Source: Zancudomyces culisetae
Lineage: Eukaryota; Kickxellomycota; Harpellomycetes; Harpellales; Legeriomycetaceae
NCBI GenBank assembly: GCA_001969505.1
Contig: LSSK01000767.1
Span: 1-15,518, forward strand
Direction of reading: 5' to 3'
DNA: 15,518 bases
The position numbers and the translations under genes are program-made. The notes under the pieces are model-generated. The model did not search any database, was not told the origin of the DNA, and worked only from the letters and a program-made list of their open reading frames with translations. Position 1 is the stretch's first letter; each line of letters begins with the position of its first letter. This document shows, piece by piece, positions 7,860 to 15,518 of this stretch.

Positions 7860-9188
7860 TTACAATCGAACACTTTTGTTCTTATCCGCTACCAACTTGT
7901 CTATATTATCTAAGGCACTTTGGATATTGTAGCTTTCAACATTTATTTTTCCAGTTGTTATTGTGTCATTATTGAATAGTATATTTTTCGTATTAGATAC
8001 CTCTGTGAGGTTATATTCGACAATCAATTCATTTAAACTATCCCTACTGATTGCGAATTGGGGATTTTCTATTATCTTGTGTACTACTATCCCCAGCAAT
8101 GCATGAATGCGGGTAGATGGGTGTATATTGTCCATAAATCCATAATCATTAGAATCTACACATGAACTGACAAGTTTTCCGAATAAATTGAAGATATCGC
8201 ACCCTGTTCGTGGATATTTAAATAGAAGATTGTCTATTACATCAGTAGTGAATAGTGTCTGAGTCAAGCCATACAGATCAACATAAACCATCCAATCAAT
8301 TTCATCAGGAAATTTGCTATTATATGTATTAACGGTGGCATTTAGTGCGTTGTTGAATGCATCAGTAACTGCGTTTAATTTTCCTGACAGCAGTGAAATT
8401 ATCTCGTTACCCAGTGGATAGCTACTTATTGAGTTGACCAATGGCGTGTGGGCTATACTAGGTATTCCAAACACTAAAAACTTTTTGTACCCAAATGTAT
8501 TGATTTTCTTTAGGGCCATTGTCACATTGGATATATGATCATAGGCCAATTCTTGTATGTCGGCAGTGCCTACTATGATGTTTATTATGTTGTTTACTAT
8601 ATTGTTTGATCCAGCTTGAAAAGCAACAATATCGTTTTCCAATGCCCCACTTTTATATTTGTCTGAAAACGCCTCCACATACATGTCTACCTGCCTGGGT
8701 AGCGTAGGTGATCCCTTTAGAGCCAAAAACCCGTTTTTATCATACCCAACTGTTGTTGCACCTGCGTATGCGTAATCAATGACAGTATAGTTGTTAAAGT
8801 GTGCGAAATACTCGCACCAAACAGGTCCATTTGAATATCTGCCATACCAATAATCAGGACTGGGTGGTTTTCCTTGGTTCCCGTTATCTGATAAACTATC
8901 ACCAAATACAACTAGATAGGGTTGTGTTGAGTTTGAGCGTGTAGCCTGCCTACTTTTTGGTTTAGCCAGTTTTCTTTTTTGAAGTGCTATATCTTTTGTT
9001 GGCAGTCCAATTTCCTTTTCAAATGATCTATCTTTCAATATGAGACCATCATTTAAAATATTTCTTCCGTTTTTGTTATTGTTATTGTTATTGTTATTTT
9101 CGTATACACGTTTAGTATTATAGCTAGATATAATAGTGCCTAGTGTGTTAGAACAGAGAGCCAGGCATATTATCAGTTTTTGTTTCAT
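7860..9188 (-). CDS. Secreted GDSL-type (SGNH) lipase/esterase
   Basis: An intronless 442-aa protein. GDSL enzymes hydrolyse ester bonds in lipids or carbohydrates with a Ser-His-Asp triad. Block I is VVFGDSLSDNGN (nucleophile Ser98). Block II has the oxyanion Gly143 in YAYAGATT. Block III is QAGSNNIV (Gly193, Asn195). Block V is DNIHPSTR (Asp353, His356). The N-terminus MKQKLIICLALCSNTLG is a probable signal peptide, and several N-x-S/T sites suggest glycosylation. Residues about 20-85 form a low-complexity linker with eight consecutive Asn (31-38) and a basic KRK (71-73) that could be a Kex2-type processing site (inference). In block III the common GxND is GSNN here. A tail of about 70 residues follows the catalytic His-containing block. 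The spacing resembles plant and fungal GDSL esterases acting outside the cell; the substrate cannot be read from sequence. Confidence 0.95.
   Translation of the reverse strand: MKQKLIICLALCSNTLGTIISSYNTKRVYENNNNNNNNKNGRNILNDGLILKDRSFEKEIGLPTKDIALQKRKLAKPKSRQATRSNSTQPYLVVFGDSLSDNGNQGKPPSPDYWYGRYSNGPVWCEYFAHFNNYTVIDYAYAGATTVGYDKNGFLALKGSPTLPRQVDMYVEAFSDKYKSGALENDIVAFQAGSNNIVNNIINIIVGTADIQELAYDHISNVTMALKKINTFGYKKFLVFGIPSIAHTPLVNSISSYPLGNEIISLLSGKLNAVTDAFNNALNATVNTYNSKFPDEIDWMVYVDLYGLTQTLFTTDVIDNLLFKYPRTGCDIFNLFGKLVSSCVDSNDYGFMDNIHPSTRIHALLGIVVHKIIENPQFAISRDSLNELIVEYNLTEVSNTKNILFNNDTITTGKINVESYNIQSALDNIDKLVADKNKSVRL
9075..9098 (+). repeat. Hexanucleotide microsatellite (GTTATT)x4 inside the GDSL gene
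   Basis: Four perfect GTTATT units encode, on the minus strand, alternating AAT and AAC codons for Asn31-Asn38 of the GDSL protein. Tract length is probably variable between strains. Confidence 0.9.
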
Positions 9189-9346
9189 TTTGTGCTATGT
9201 TTTCAAATAATATTGTGTTTTGTTGAGTGTAATATCATTTAAAATATGCGATATTTATAATATAGTGGTCGAAGTTCTGAATTGTGGTTTTATCTTATTG
9301 TCTAGTTGTATGTCTGCATTTTCAGCTATCAAAAACATAAATACCA

Positions 9347-9466
9347 ATGCAATCAATATGGGCTGAGTATGGATATGAATGCGAATATGAATACAACTAT
9401 AATTATAGCTGTGGTTGTGGTTGTGGTTGTGGTTGTAGCTGTGGTTACGGCTACGGTTACGGCTAA
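9347..9466 (+). CDS. Small ORF of alternating [Tyr/Cys]-X dipeptides (39 aa)
   Basis: ATG at 9347 to TAA at 9464-9466 encodes MQSIWAE followed by 16 dipeptides, each Tyr or Cys followed by Gly, Glu, Asn or Ser. The run passes from YE/CE through YN/YS to CGCGCGCG and ends YGYGYG. It lies 158 bp upstream of, and divergent from, the GDSL gene. The DNA has a clear 6-bp period, so the peptide may simply be one reading of a decaying hexamer satellite. A second plus-strand frame over the same bases is also open (Val/Thr-rich). Synonymous changes (GGT/GGC, TAT/TAC) that keep the pattern are weak evidence for coding. There is no known family; it resembles Gly-Tyr-Cys-rich cell-wall or structural peptides only in composition. 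Confidence 0.3.
   Translation: MQSIWAEYGYECEYEYNYNYSCGCGCGCGCSCGYGYGYG
9410..9463 (+). repeat. Degenerate hexanucleotide array, core (TGTGGT)x4
   Basis: Perfect TGTGGT x4 at 9410-9433, then TGTAGC TGTGGT TACGGC TACGGT TACGGC up to 9463. A weaker six-base period (TATGAA TGCGAA TATGAA TACAAC) extends it leftward to about 9368. It is markedly more GC-rich than its surroundings. Confidence 0.85.
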
Positions 9467-11170
9467 ACTATAACCTGATTTATCCAGATGTGTTTTGTTA
9501 AATTCAACTCTCCAACATTTTAGCTTTCTTTACAAGGAACTTTAAATTAAATCCATTCTTTAGCAAGATGTAGTATATATCTTACAAAGTCATGGAAAAA
9601 AAATATTATATGCTAATAATATCTGAAATACTTGGCTGTTCCCTCCATTTATTAATTTCGAAATGCATATAAAAACTTCAAATCAACCTTTCTTCCTCTT
9701 TTCCAAATTTTTTCAGCTATAGGGTATTCATATTCACCAACTACCCCACTTCCTTGAATCAAGCAATAACTGTCAATTTTGAAATTTTAGCAGTGGCTAT
9801 CTAAGTTGAATTTTACTTTTTTTAGCAGCTAATATAATATCCATTCAGAAAAAATTCCCTAAGGATTAAAAGTGTTTATGTCTTCAATTCATAAAAAGTT
9901 TGTTTGGAAATTTAACTTTTTATAATTGAAGACGACACGTCTGTCAATACTTGAATTCAAATAGACCAAACACAACCAGAGGCTAGTCCTTTATTTTCCC
10001 TTCGATTAAAATACAGCAAACTGGTTTAAATGATAAAAACTAAAATTACCCTGGTTAATGGTGTCAACAAAGTATTGAAAGTTTGAAAGGTTGAAAGATT
10101 TTATGTGGGAATATTAAGTTGGTTGCCTATGAATCGTACTAATTAATATGTGAAGTTGATATGAGAACAGCTCTGTGAATAAATAAGCCTCTGTGGATGT
10201 ACATGGCTACTAGACCTTTGTGTGAATATTTTAATAATTAACCTTGCCTTCATCTTCAGAATACGCCTTTTGTTAATCCCATATTAAAAAAGGGAAAGAT
10301 AACGATGTGATAATGCGCAAGATTAATCCTAGCCTGGCTAACTCTGAAGAAAGAGTCAATACACAATAAAAAAATAACATGATTATTTAGCTCATTTTCA
10401 TTCTCTAGGCTCATTGCTTCCGTAGACATTCTTCCAATCTGTAGTGCAAAAATAAGTGCAGCAGGATAAAAAAGTATTGGGCATGCTGTTATGGTTCGTT
10501 GTTTCTCCCTTTTTTTAAGAAAACAAAAAGACATATCTAAATATCAGGAAAAAAAACTCTATCAACTCAGTTGTCTGATACAAACATATTTGGAGCAGAT
10601 CAACCTTAATTTTTAATGCTCTAAGTATACGATATGTTTATGTTTGATTACTATGAATACACTATGATATTTATGTATGGGGTTCTTGATATGTGAATAA
10701 ATGAATGATGTTCAGTTTACCTTAAAAATCAGTCTCAGTTTTGACCATTATACTGAATTTTATTCTTAAAGCGTTTATCCCGTTGCTATCAGAGATAAAA
10801 AGTAAAAGCAATGCAAAACTCCAAAAGGCCTGGTTGCATATGGTTCTAAGTATGGTGAATCGTGTTGCATTAGTAAACTAAATACGTTTGTCAGAAAAGG
10901 GGTGGTGATGTGTTTGATATATAGATCCGATGCTGACAAAGCGATAATATATATTATGATTATAGTATTAATCATCTTCCATCTCTCAACATTAATGTCA
11001 ATTACTCTCTTATACCTGGTGAAAACACTGCTCGTTTTCATGAATGCAAGGTAGTTGAAAGTCGCTTCACAGTAGGCGTATTTCATGTGGATCATTGATT
11101 TTTTGACGACTGTGACATGATTCGTCAGGCGTAAATAGCAATTTCAAATTTTATTTCTGATGTTCCAAAG
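9467..11170. other. Gene-poor AT-rich region; two doubtful minus-strand frames
   Basis: No recognisable gene. Two minus-strand frames exceed 90 codons. The frame at 10256-10534 (92 codons) starts MSFCFLKKREKQR. The frame at 10775-11095 (106 codons) starts MIHMKYAYCEATFNYLAF and contains a hydrophobic NTIIIIYIIALSA stretch. Neither shows family motifs; both are rich in AT-coded residues (Phe, Ile, Tyr, Leu). They could be chance frames or remnants of a decayed gene. Confidence 0.45.
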
Positions 11171-11177
11171 AGGTAGT

Positions 11178-11195
11178 AAAAAATTTTTTTTTTTT
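11178..11195 (+). promoter_or_regulatory. Poly(dA:dT) tract in the RPF1 promoter
   Basis: A6 followed directly by T12, ending 69 bp before the RPF1 start codon. Such tracts disfavour nucleosomes and are common in promoters of fungal ribosome-biogenesis genes; the role here is inferred from position. Confidence 0.5.
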
Positions 11196-11264
11196 AGTTG
11201 CGCATTTAAATAGGCTTTTGTGTAAAAAAAAGATATATGTAGAATTAGAACAAACGAGTCAACA

Positions 11265-12558
11265 ATGGTTATAAAGAACAAGCTACCGACGACAGTAGAC
11301 ACGTCCGACATAAAAAACAAGGCTCAACGGAGTCTAATATATCAACAAGCGAGGGTTCAAAAAGCAAAGGACAAACGAGCAAAGAGGAAGGCATTGGCAA
11401 AGGAAGAGAAGGATGATCCAGAGGCTAAAAAGGTATGTATTCGACTTTTATTGTAGGATCGCATAAACTAAAGATAAATACCTTTCAAAAAGTAAATAAA
11501 CTCGATTTAATACGGAATTCTTTATAAAAATATAGCAACGCTTGGAGAAAAACACTCCTAACACACAAGAAAATACACGAGAATTCGATGAAACAGTAGT
11601 AGACGATGGTGATAAAGAGGTATGTATAAAATAAACCAGATATAGACATTTATTTTAATCAGCTCTCCCTTCAATTTTGCGTAGGTAGAGGAAGATGAGG
11701 CCGAAGATGAATTTTCAAAGTACTATGATGGAAAGCCTCCAAAGGTGATCATTACAACAACCAACCGAGCAACAAAGGTATACATCGTTCTGTCTTGCTA
11801 TTTTTTAAATCGGAGTAGGCTATTCTTCGCCTCAAATATTGTGGCTGATCTTTAATGAAAAATAAAAATTTACGAATAGTCATCCTATGAGTTTATTAAA
11901 GAGTTGACATCGATAATCCCTGACTCTCAGTTTGTAAAGCGAGGAGACAAATTTAACATCAAGGAGATTATGGAGTTTTGTAACAACCGAGAGTACACCG
12001 ACTTGGTCTTGCTTTCTGAAGATCATCACGAACCAAGTAAGTAAACAATTATCTGCACTAAACTCTACATTAAAACACACACTAAAAAAAGGCCATACTG
12101 ACATCGGAAATCACATTTAATGATATATAGCACACTTGACGATAGTACACCTGCCAGAGGGTCCAACGGCTCATTTCAGGTTGACAAGAATAAAGGAGGG
12201 CAAAAAAATAGAAGGACATGGACGAGCTACTTCACACAAACCCGAGGTAGTACTCAACAATTTTAACTCACGGTTAGGTCACACTGTGGGCAGGATGTTT
12301 GCAGCACTTTTCCCCCAAATCCCAGAATTTTCTGGACGTCAGGTTGTCACTTTCCATAACCAAAGAGATTTCATATTTTTCAGGAGGCATAGATACGAAT
12401 TTTTAAATGGAAAAAAAGTGAACCTGCAGGAAATTGGACCCAGATTTACCTTACGACTACGATGGATGCAGAAAGGGCTTTATGATCCTAAAAATGGGGA
12501 ATACGCATGGAAGTTTGTACCAGAGATGGAAACGAGTCGCAGAAGATTCTTTTTATGA
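11265..12558 (+). CDS. RPF1: Ribosome production factor 1, Brix-domain 60S assembly factor (5 exons)
   Basis: RPF1 is a nucleolar factor for 27S pre-rRNA processing and early 60S subunit assembly. Exons 11265-11432, 11536-11619, 11685-11777, 11880-12036 and 12131-12558 join in phase to 309 aa (yeast Rpf1 is 295). The first 56 residues are Lys/Arg-rich; residues about 70-95 are acidic; the Brix domain runs from about 102 to the end. Diagnostic stretches are [12 protein letters not shown], the IPDSQF...K(F)NIKEI segment, [25 protein letters not shown] (about 174-185), [15 protein letters not shown]-like [17 protein letters not shown], and [17 protein letters not shown] near the C-terminus. Introns are 103, 65, 102 and 94 nt with donors GTATGT, GTATGT, GTATAC and GTAAGT and all end in AG. 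The start ATG at 11265 begins the conserved basic N-terminus. This is a single-copy housekeeping gene in most eukaryotes. Confidence 0.97.
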
Positions 12559-13781
12559 TTTTTCACATTTGTATCATCCATTTTTGTCTATCCTCCTTTC
12601 CCTCTTACAACCATCAAAAGTTGTTGTGAATAGATTTTACTTTTTCCCGTGTTGGTATCTAGATTTTTGGAAACATACAGTATACCGTATACATATTTTG
12701 TCACTATTTTGAACTTTTCTACAACGTTACATTTACATTTACATTGAGGTCAAGTGAAGTGTTTTTTAAACGTGAAAGGCTCTAATCAGACATACCAAGT
12801 CACAATAAATACAAAGTCAATTTATCTATGAATATATACTTGGTGCGTGTGCCTCTCTATATGTTTGTGGGGAATGCCAGCCAAAACTTTTAAGTTGCAC
12901 CCGAGACTTATCGTCGCACTATATTATATGGAAACAAGATGTTAATATTCAATCAGGAATAGTATTGTTTTAACGACATCAAATACAAAAACTGGCAAAT
13001 TAAGCAATAAAACTGGAGCAACCAGTCAAGAATAAAAAAACTGGAAAGGTTTAATAAAACTTATCATCCAGTGCTAATAACAGGTATTATCAACACATAA
13101 AAAACCGATGTTACTCTTACCAAAAGTAGAATCCATCTACATACTCAACGAGTAGCATACATTTAAAAATACTAATCATTATTGTATTGATGGTAAACAT
13201 GAATGCTTTCCCGGAAAAAAGTTTACTATAATATTTATTTCACACAGAACTACTCTTGTGCTAAACTTTTAGAATTTAACATCATATATCAGATATTTGA
13301 ACAAAACAAATAAATCTTGTGCATAGCGGTCAGAAAGTACGATTAATATCAAACATGGCAAACAAAGGAGTGGATATTGGCAAAAGAGTAAAAAAATTGG
13401 TGTGGGTGGAGAGCGGTAAAAAAATAGGAAAAAAGGGCATTTTTAGACACATACAAAGTATACGATATTGGATGGAAAAGGGGATAGATATCAGCAGACC
13501 CTTGTTATAAAAATACGTTGCCTTGGAGCTCGATAGAAACCATACAGTTATTTGAGACACAACGTCCATGATGCATACTGGGAGTGCATATTGAGAGCGC
13601 ATATTGAGAGCACATATTGCAGATCATACGTGAGAAGGGTATAACATCTGAGGCTACCAGAACAACAGAGATCATTAGACTAACAGACACTTTTTTTTTT
13701 CGTTTTATTTGAGATGGTGGCATAAAATATATTCATTTCAAAAGTAAAAACTATATACAAAAATGATAGAAGTAGTTTTTT
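12559..13781. other. Intergenic between convergent RPF1 and CFAP20 genes
   Basis: This holds both 3' UTRs. AATAAA at 12804-12809 (plus) is a candidate RPF1 poly(A) signal. On the minus strand AATAAA at 13704-13709 lies about 75 nt after the CFAP20 stop. A short plus-strand frame from ATG 13355 to 13510 (51 aa, starting MANKGVDIGKRVKKL) is Lys/Gly-rich because the strand is purine-rich. It has no recognised family, and I do not call it as a gene. Confidence 0.5.
13582..13620 (+). repeat. Imperfect 13-bp tandem repeat, 3 copies plus a degenerate fourth
   Basis: GAGTGCATATTGA (13582-13594), GAGCGCATATTGA (13595-13607) and GAGCACATATTGC (13608-13620) differ at one to three positions. The preceding 13 bp (13569-13581) match the first copy at 8 positions. 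It lies in the 3' flank of the CFAP20 gene. Confidence 0.85.
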
Positions 13782-14913
13782 TTATTCAATGAATAGCTTG
13801 AACTCTGGTGGTAACTCACTATCATTGTCGCTATACACTCTATCGCTAAAATACACATTTTTCAGGCATATGTTCGGATGAATCGTGACATTATTTGTTT
13901 GTTTGTATCCACAGCCATAGAGGGACTGCGTAAACCTTTTTAGATCTAGAACTACGTGGTTCCAACCGGGGGATGAGACTGACAGTGGGATAGTTGATAT
14001 GTCTTTATATATCTTTGGAACACTCTAGTGAAGTAACAAGTTGTATTTTTTTAGGAAAATAATCCCACTTGCTTTTTTCGATAAGTATATTTATTCCTGA
14101 TAGAATATATAGCCACATGAACAAGACTTACGCTAAAGGTAGAAAACCTTAGTCGCCTAACTGAACTGTACTCATCAAGTATTGTGACCTCAAAGGAAAA
14201 ATCAAAATCAAGCACTCTTCTCAAGACTAACGTCAGCACTGGCAATTTAATTCCAAGCTGGCTACTTCCTATTGCCTTACCAGGTAAACATATATAGCAA
14301 TTATTGAAGTAGTATTTTAATCGCTCCGAACTATCCGAAAAGCCACACTTTTGAATCCCACTCTCTTGTTTCTGCAATAGCAATATCTCTTCTGAATCCT
14401 GTGTATTCGGTAATAAATAAAGCAACAGCAGCAATACTGGTTGTTTCAGAGTGCTATCCAATATTAGTTTTACTCCACCGGAATACTGCTTGAGTATTTT
14501 AATATTTTCTGCTCTTTCGACGATGGAATTGTCCACCGTTGACAAATCTTTTATTGTCCATATTTGTAGCGGATGTGTTCTATATTTAGAAGATAATACG
14601 GTGCAAATATATAGTTATCGTAATAAATTCAAAGTGGTGGTTACGTTAAGTGGATGCCTCGCTTAAGGATGAGTTAAATTGAACTTCATTCCATACCCAG
14701 CTTTGTTTGTGAATTGTAAAAAATAAACAAAATTTATCTTTACCCTGTACTATTAAATATCGAAATAAAGTTGCCCTATTTTGTTGTTTAGTGAATTCAG
14801 CATTTTTGATTTTGATTCTGTTCTATGATGCTAATCTTTGGAAAGTAGTACATAAATCGTAGAGCATAGTTTGTTTGAATTAGTCAAATTACCTGAAAAG
14901 TGTTTGATAACAT
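13782..14913 (-). CDS. CFAP20: CFAP20/BUG22-family (DUF667) protein, 4 exons
   Basis: CFAP20/BUG22 is an inner-junction protein of ciliary doublet microtubules, with reported nuclear/transcription roles in some eukaryotes. In minus-strand order the exons are 14913-14893 (21 nt), 14775-14744 (32 nt), 14579-14132 and 14024-13782. Phases match exactly and give 247 aa (human is 193). The short exons encode MLSNTFQ and GNFISIFNST, followed by the split Gly and THPLQIW, which aligns with the conserved MFKNTFQSGF...KPLQIW start. Later matches are CYICLPGKAIGSSQLGIKLP (residues 112-131), FEVTILDE, VRRLRF, GWN (187-189), VTIHPNICLKNVYFSDRVYS and ELPPEFKLF at the C-terminus. Introns are 117, 164 and 107 nt with donors GTAATT, GTAAAG and GTAAGT. 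The extra length lies between residues about 54 and 105, including a Leu run (67-71). That part could be a real insertion or an unspliced intron. AATAAA overlaps the stop codon. Confidence 0.92.
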
Positions 14914-15390
14914 TTATAAAAGAAGTATATCTGCCCCTATATTCGTGCTCCTATAATATTTTAGGTTCGCTTAATCGTATAACTCAGTTGCCAAAGCGTG
15001 GTCCTGTTTTACTTATGAAAATTCTGATCTGAAACGAGGCTAAAATCATGGGAAAAGTATAAAATAGCATATTTAAACCCTGTCAATACGAAATTGACGA
15101 GGAAAACTACATATAGACTGCAAAAATATCCGCTTGGTCAAAACAGGCATCAGTAATAGTGCCAATGCTAACCTGTCTTATCCACGAATCATCCCTCTTC
15201 ATGGATACCAGCTAAAAGACTATATTCACACTAAAAGTGCGCTAGCCTAGATTAAGCCTGGGTCTTATGTGCTATGTGAAACGTATAGCCCGCTTAGATC
15301 TAAATTTTAGCACGTACTTGGTACGACCCATATCCAAACCTGGTATCAGTGGTTATTCCGTTTTCCTGTAGAGAGCGGAAATTAATGCCA
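14914..15390. other. Upstream flank of the CFAP20 gene; no supported gene
   Basis: The promoter of the minus-strand CFAP20 gene should lie in the first part. From about 15000 rightward the sequence is visibly richer in G+C than most intergenic DNA here and has many short interrupted frames on the minus strand. This would suit a decayed coding or transposon sequence, but nothing is recognisable. Confidence 0.4.
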
Positions 15391-15517
15391 CGCAAAATCT
15401 AGAGTTTCTAAAACAGAATTCTTTCAACGCTTATGGTGATGTAGATTTGGTTATAGGCCAATAACCGTCAGCTAGATCCCATTTCATTCTGGTTGCCCAA
15501 ACCTTGATATATTCTGC
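15391..15517 (-). pseudogene. Possible decayed Ty3/gypsy-type reverse transcriptase fragment
   Basis: The minus-strand frame beginning at 15517 reads AEYIKVWATRMKWDLADGY then WPITKSTSP before a TAA at 15431-15433. It continues in the same frame past that stop with ALKEFCFRNSRFCVALISAL until a second stop. KxDLxxGYWxI is reminiscent of the first catalytic-Asp motif of Ty3/gypsy reverse transcriptases (K-[LM]-D-L-x-x-G-Y-W-Q-I). The following 'MPFGL' and YxDD motifs are not found in any frame here, so if this is a retroelement it is broken or cut. The match is a single short motif; chance is possible. Confidence 0.22.
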
Positions 15518-15518
15518 A

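Noticed and set aside
11880-12104. 74-codon minus-strand frame within RPF1 exon 4 and intron 4
   Set aside because: Antisense shadow of the well-supported RPF1 coding sequence.
13355-13510. 51-aa Lys/Gly-rich plus-strand frame starting MANKGVDIGKRVKKL
   Set aside because: Composition reflects a purine-rich strand; no homology recognised, no splice or promoter context, and an opposite-strand frame is open too.
14451-14666. 71-codon plus-strand frame opposite CFAP20 exon 3
   Set aside because: Antisense shadow; the minus strand carries conserved CFAP20 residues with matching intron phases.
14761-14802. Alternative CFAP20 start at an ATG near 14802 (MLNSLNNKIGQLYF)
   Set aside because: It lies in another frame, meets a stop before any donor, and lacks the NTFQ...F.SI pattern that the two micro-exons provide.
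1-15518. CRISPR arrays, bacterial operons, phage or integrative elements
   Set aside because: Spliceosomal introns, Pol III tRNA signals and eukaryote-only families show nuclear fungal DNA; no regularly spaced repeat array is present.

Overview
The window is AT-rich nuclear DNA from a fungus with short spliceosomal introns. The most likely source is an early-diverging, zygomycete-grade lineage such as Kickxellomycotina or Mucoromycota; this placement is inference. The grounds are a Pga1-type GPI-mannosyltransferase cofactor (a fungal family), an ABCA-type ABC transporter (patchy in fungi, absent from most Dikarya), a ciliary-family CFAP20/BUG22 homologue, introns of about 65-265 nt with GTAAGT/GTATGT donors, and a tRNA-Val(AAC) closely resembling the yeast one. 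Genes are well separated and there are no operons.

Layout, left to right. Positions 1-116 hold the 5' end of an unidentified minus-strand ORF running off the window. A tRNA-Val lies at 583-656. A five-exon plus-strand gene at 981-2438 encodes a Pga1-like ER membrane protein. It converges on a large intronless minus-strand ABCA-type half transporter (2741-5815). The 302-bp spacer between their stop codons carries a strong G-quadruplex-like motif. About 2 kb of gene-poor DNA follows, with one possible small minus-strand exon (7187-7356). Next is a secreted GDSL lipase/esterase on the minus strand (7860-9188). Its upstream side has a short plus-strand ORF made of [Tyr/Cys]-X dipeptides (9347-9466). 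After a further gene-poor stretch comes RPF1, a five-exon ribosome-biogenesis Brix protein on the plus strand (11265-12558). Last is a four-exon CFAP20/BUG22-family gene on the minus strand (13782-14913), whose first two coding exons are only 21 and 32 nt. The right edge may contain a decayed reverse-transcriptase fragment.

The genes do not form one pathway. Pga1 (GPI-anchor mannosylation), the ABCA transporter and the GDSL enzyme all act in the secretory or membrane system. RPF1 acts in the nucleolus, and CFAP20 in microtubule/ciliary or nuclear roles. The most notable items are the spliced CFAP20 homologue, the dipeptide-repeat ORF and the G-rich motif between the convergent genes. I found no new multi-gene system that I can support.
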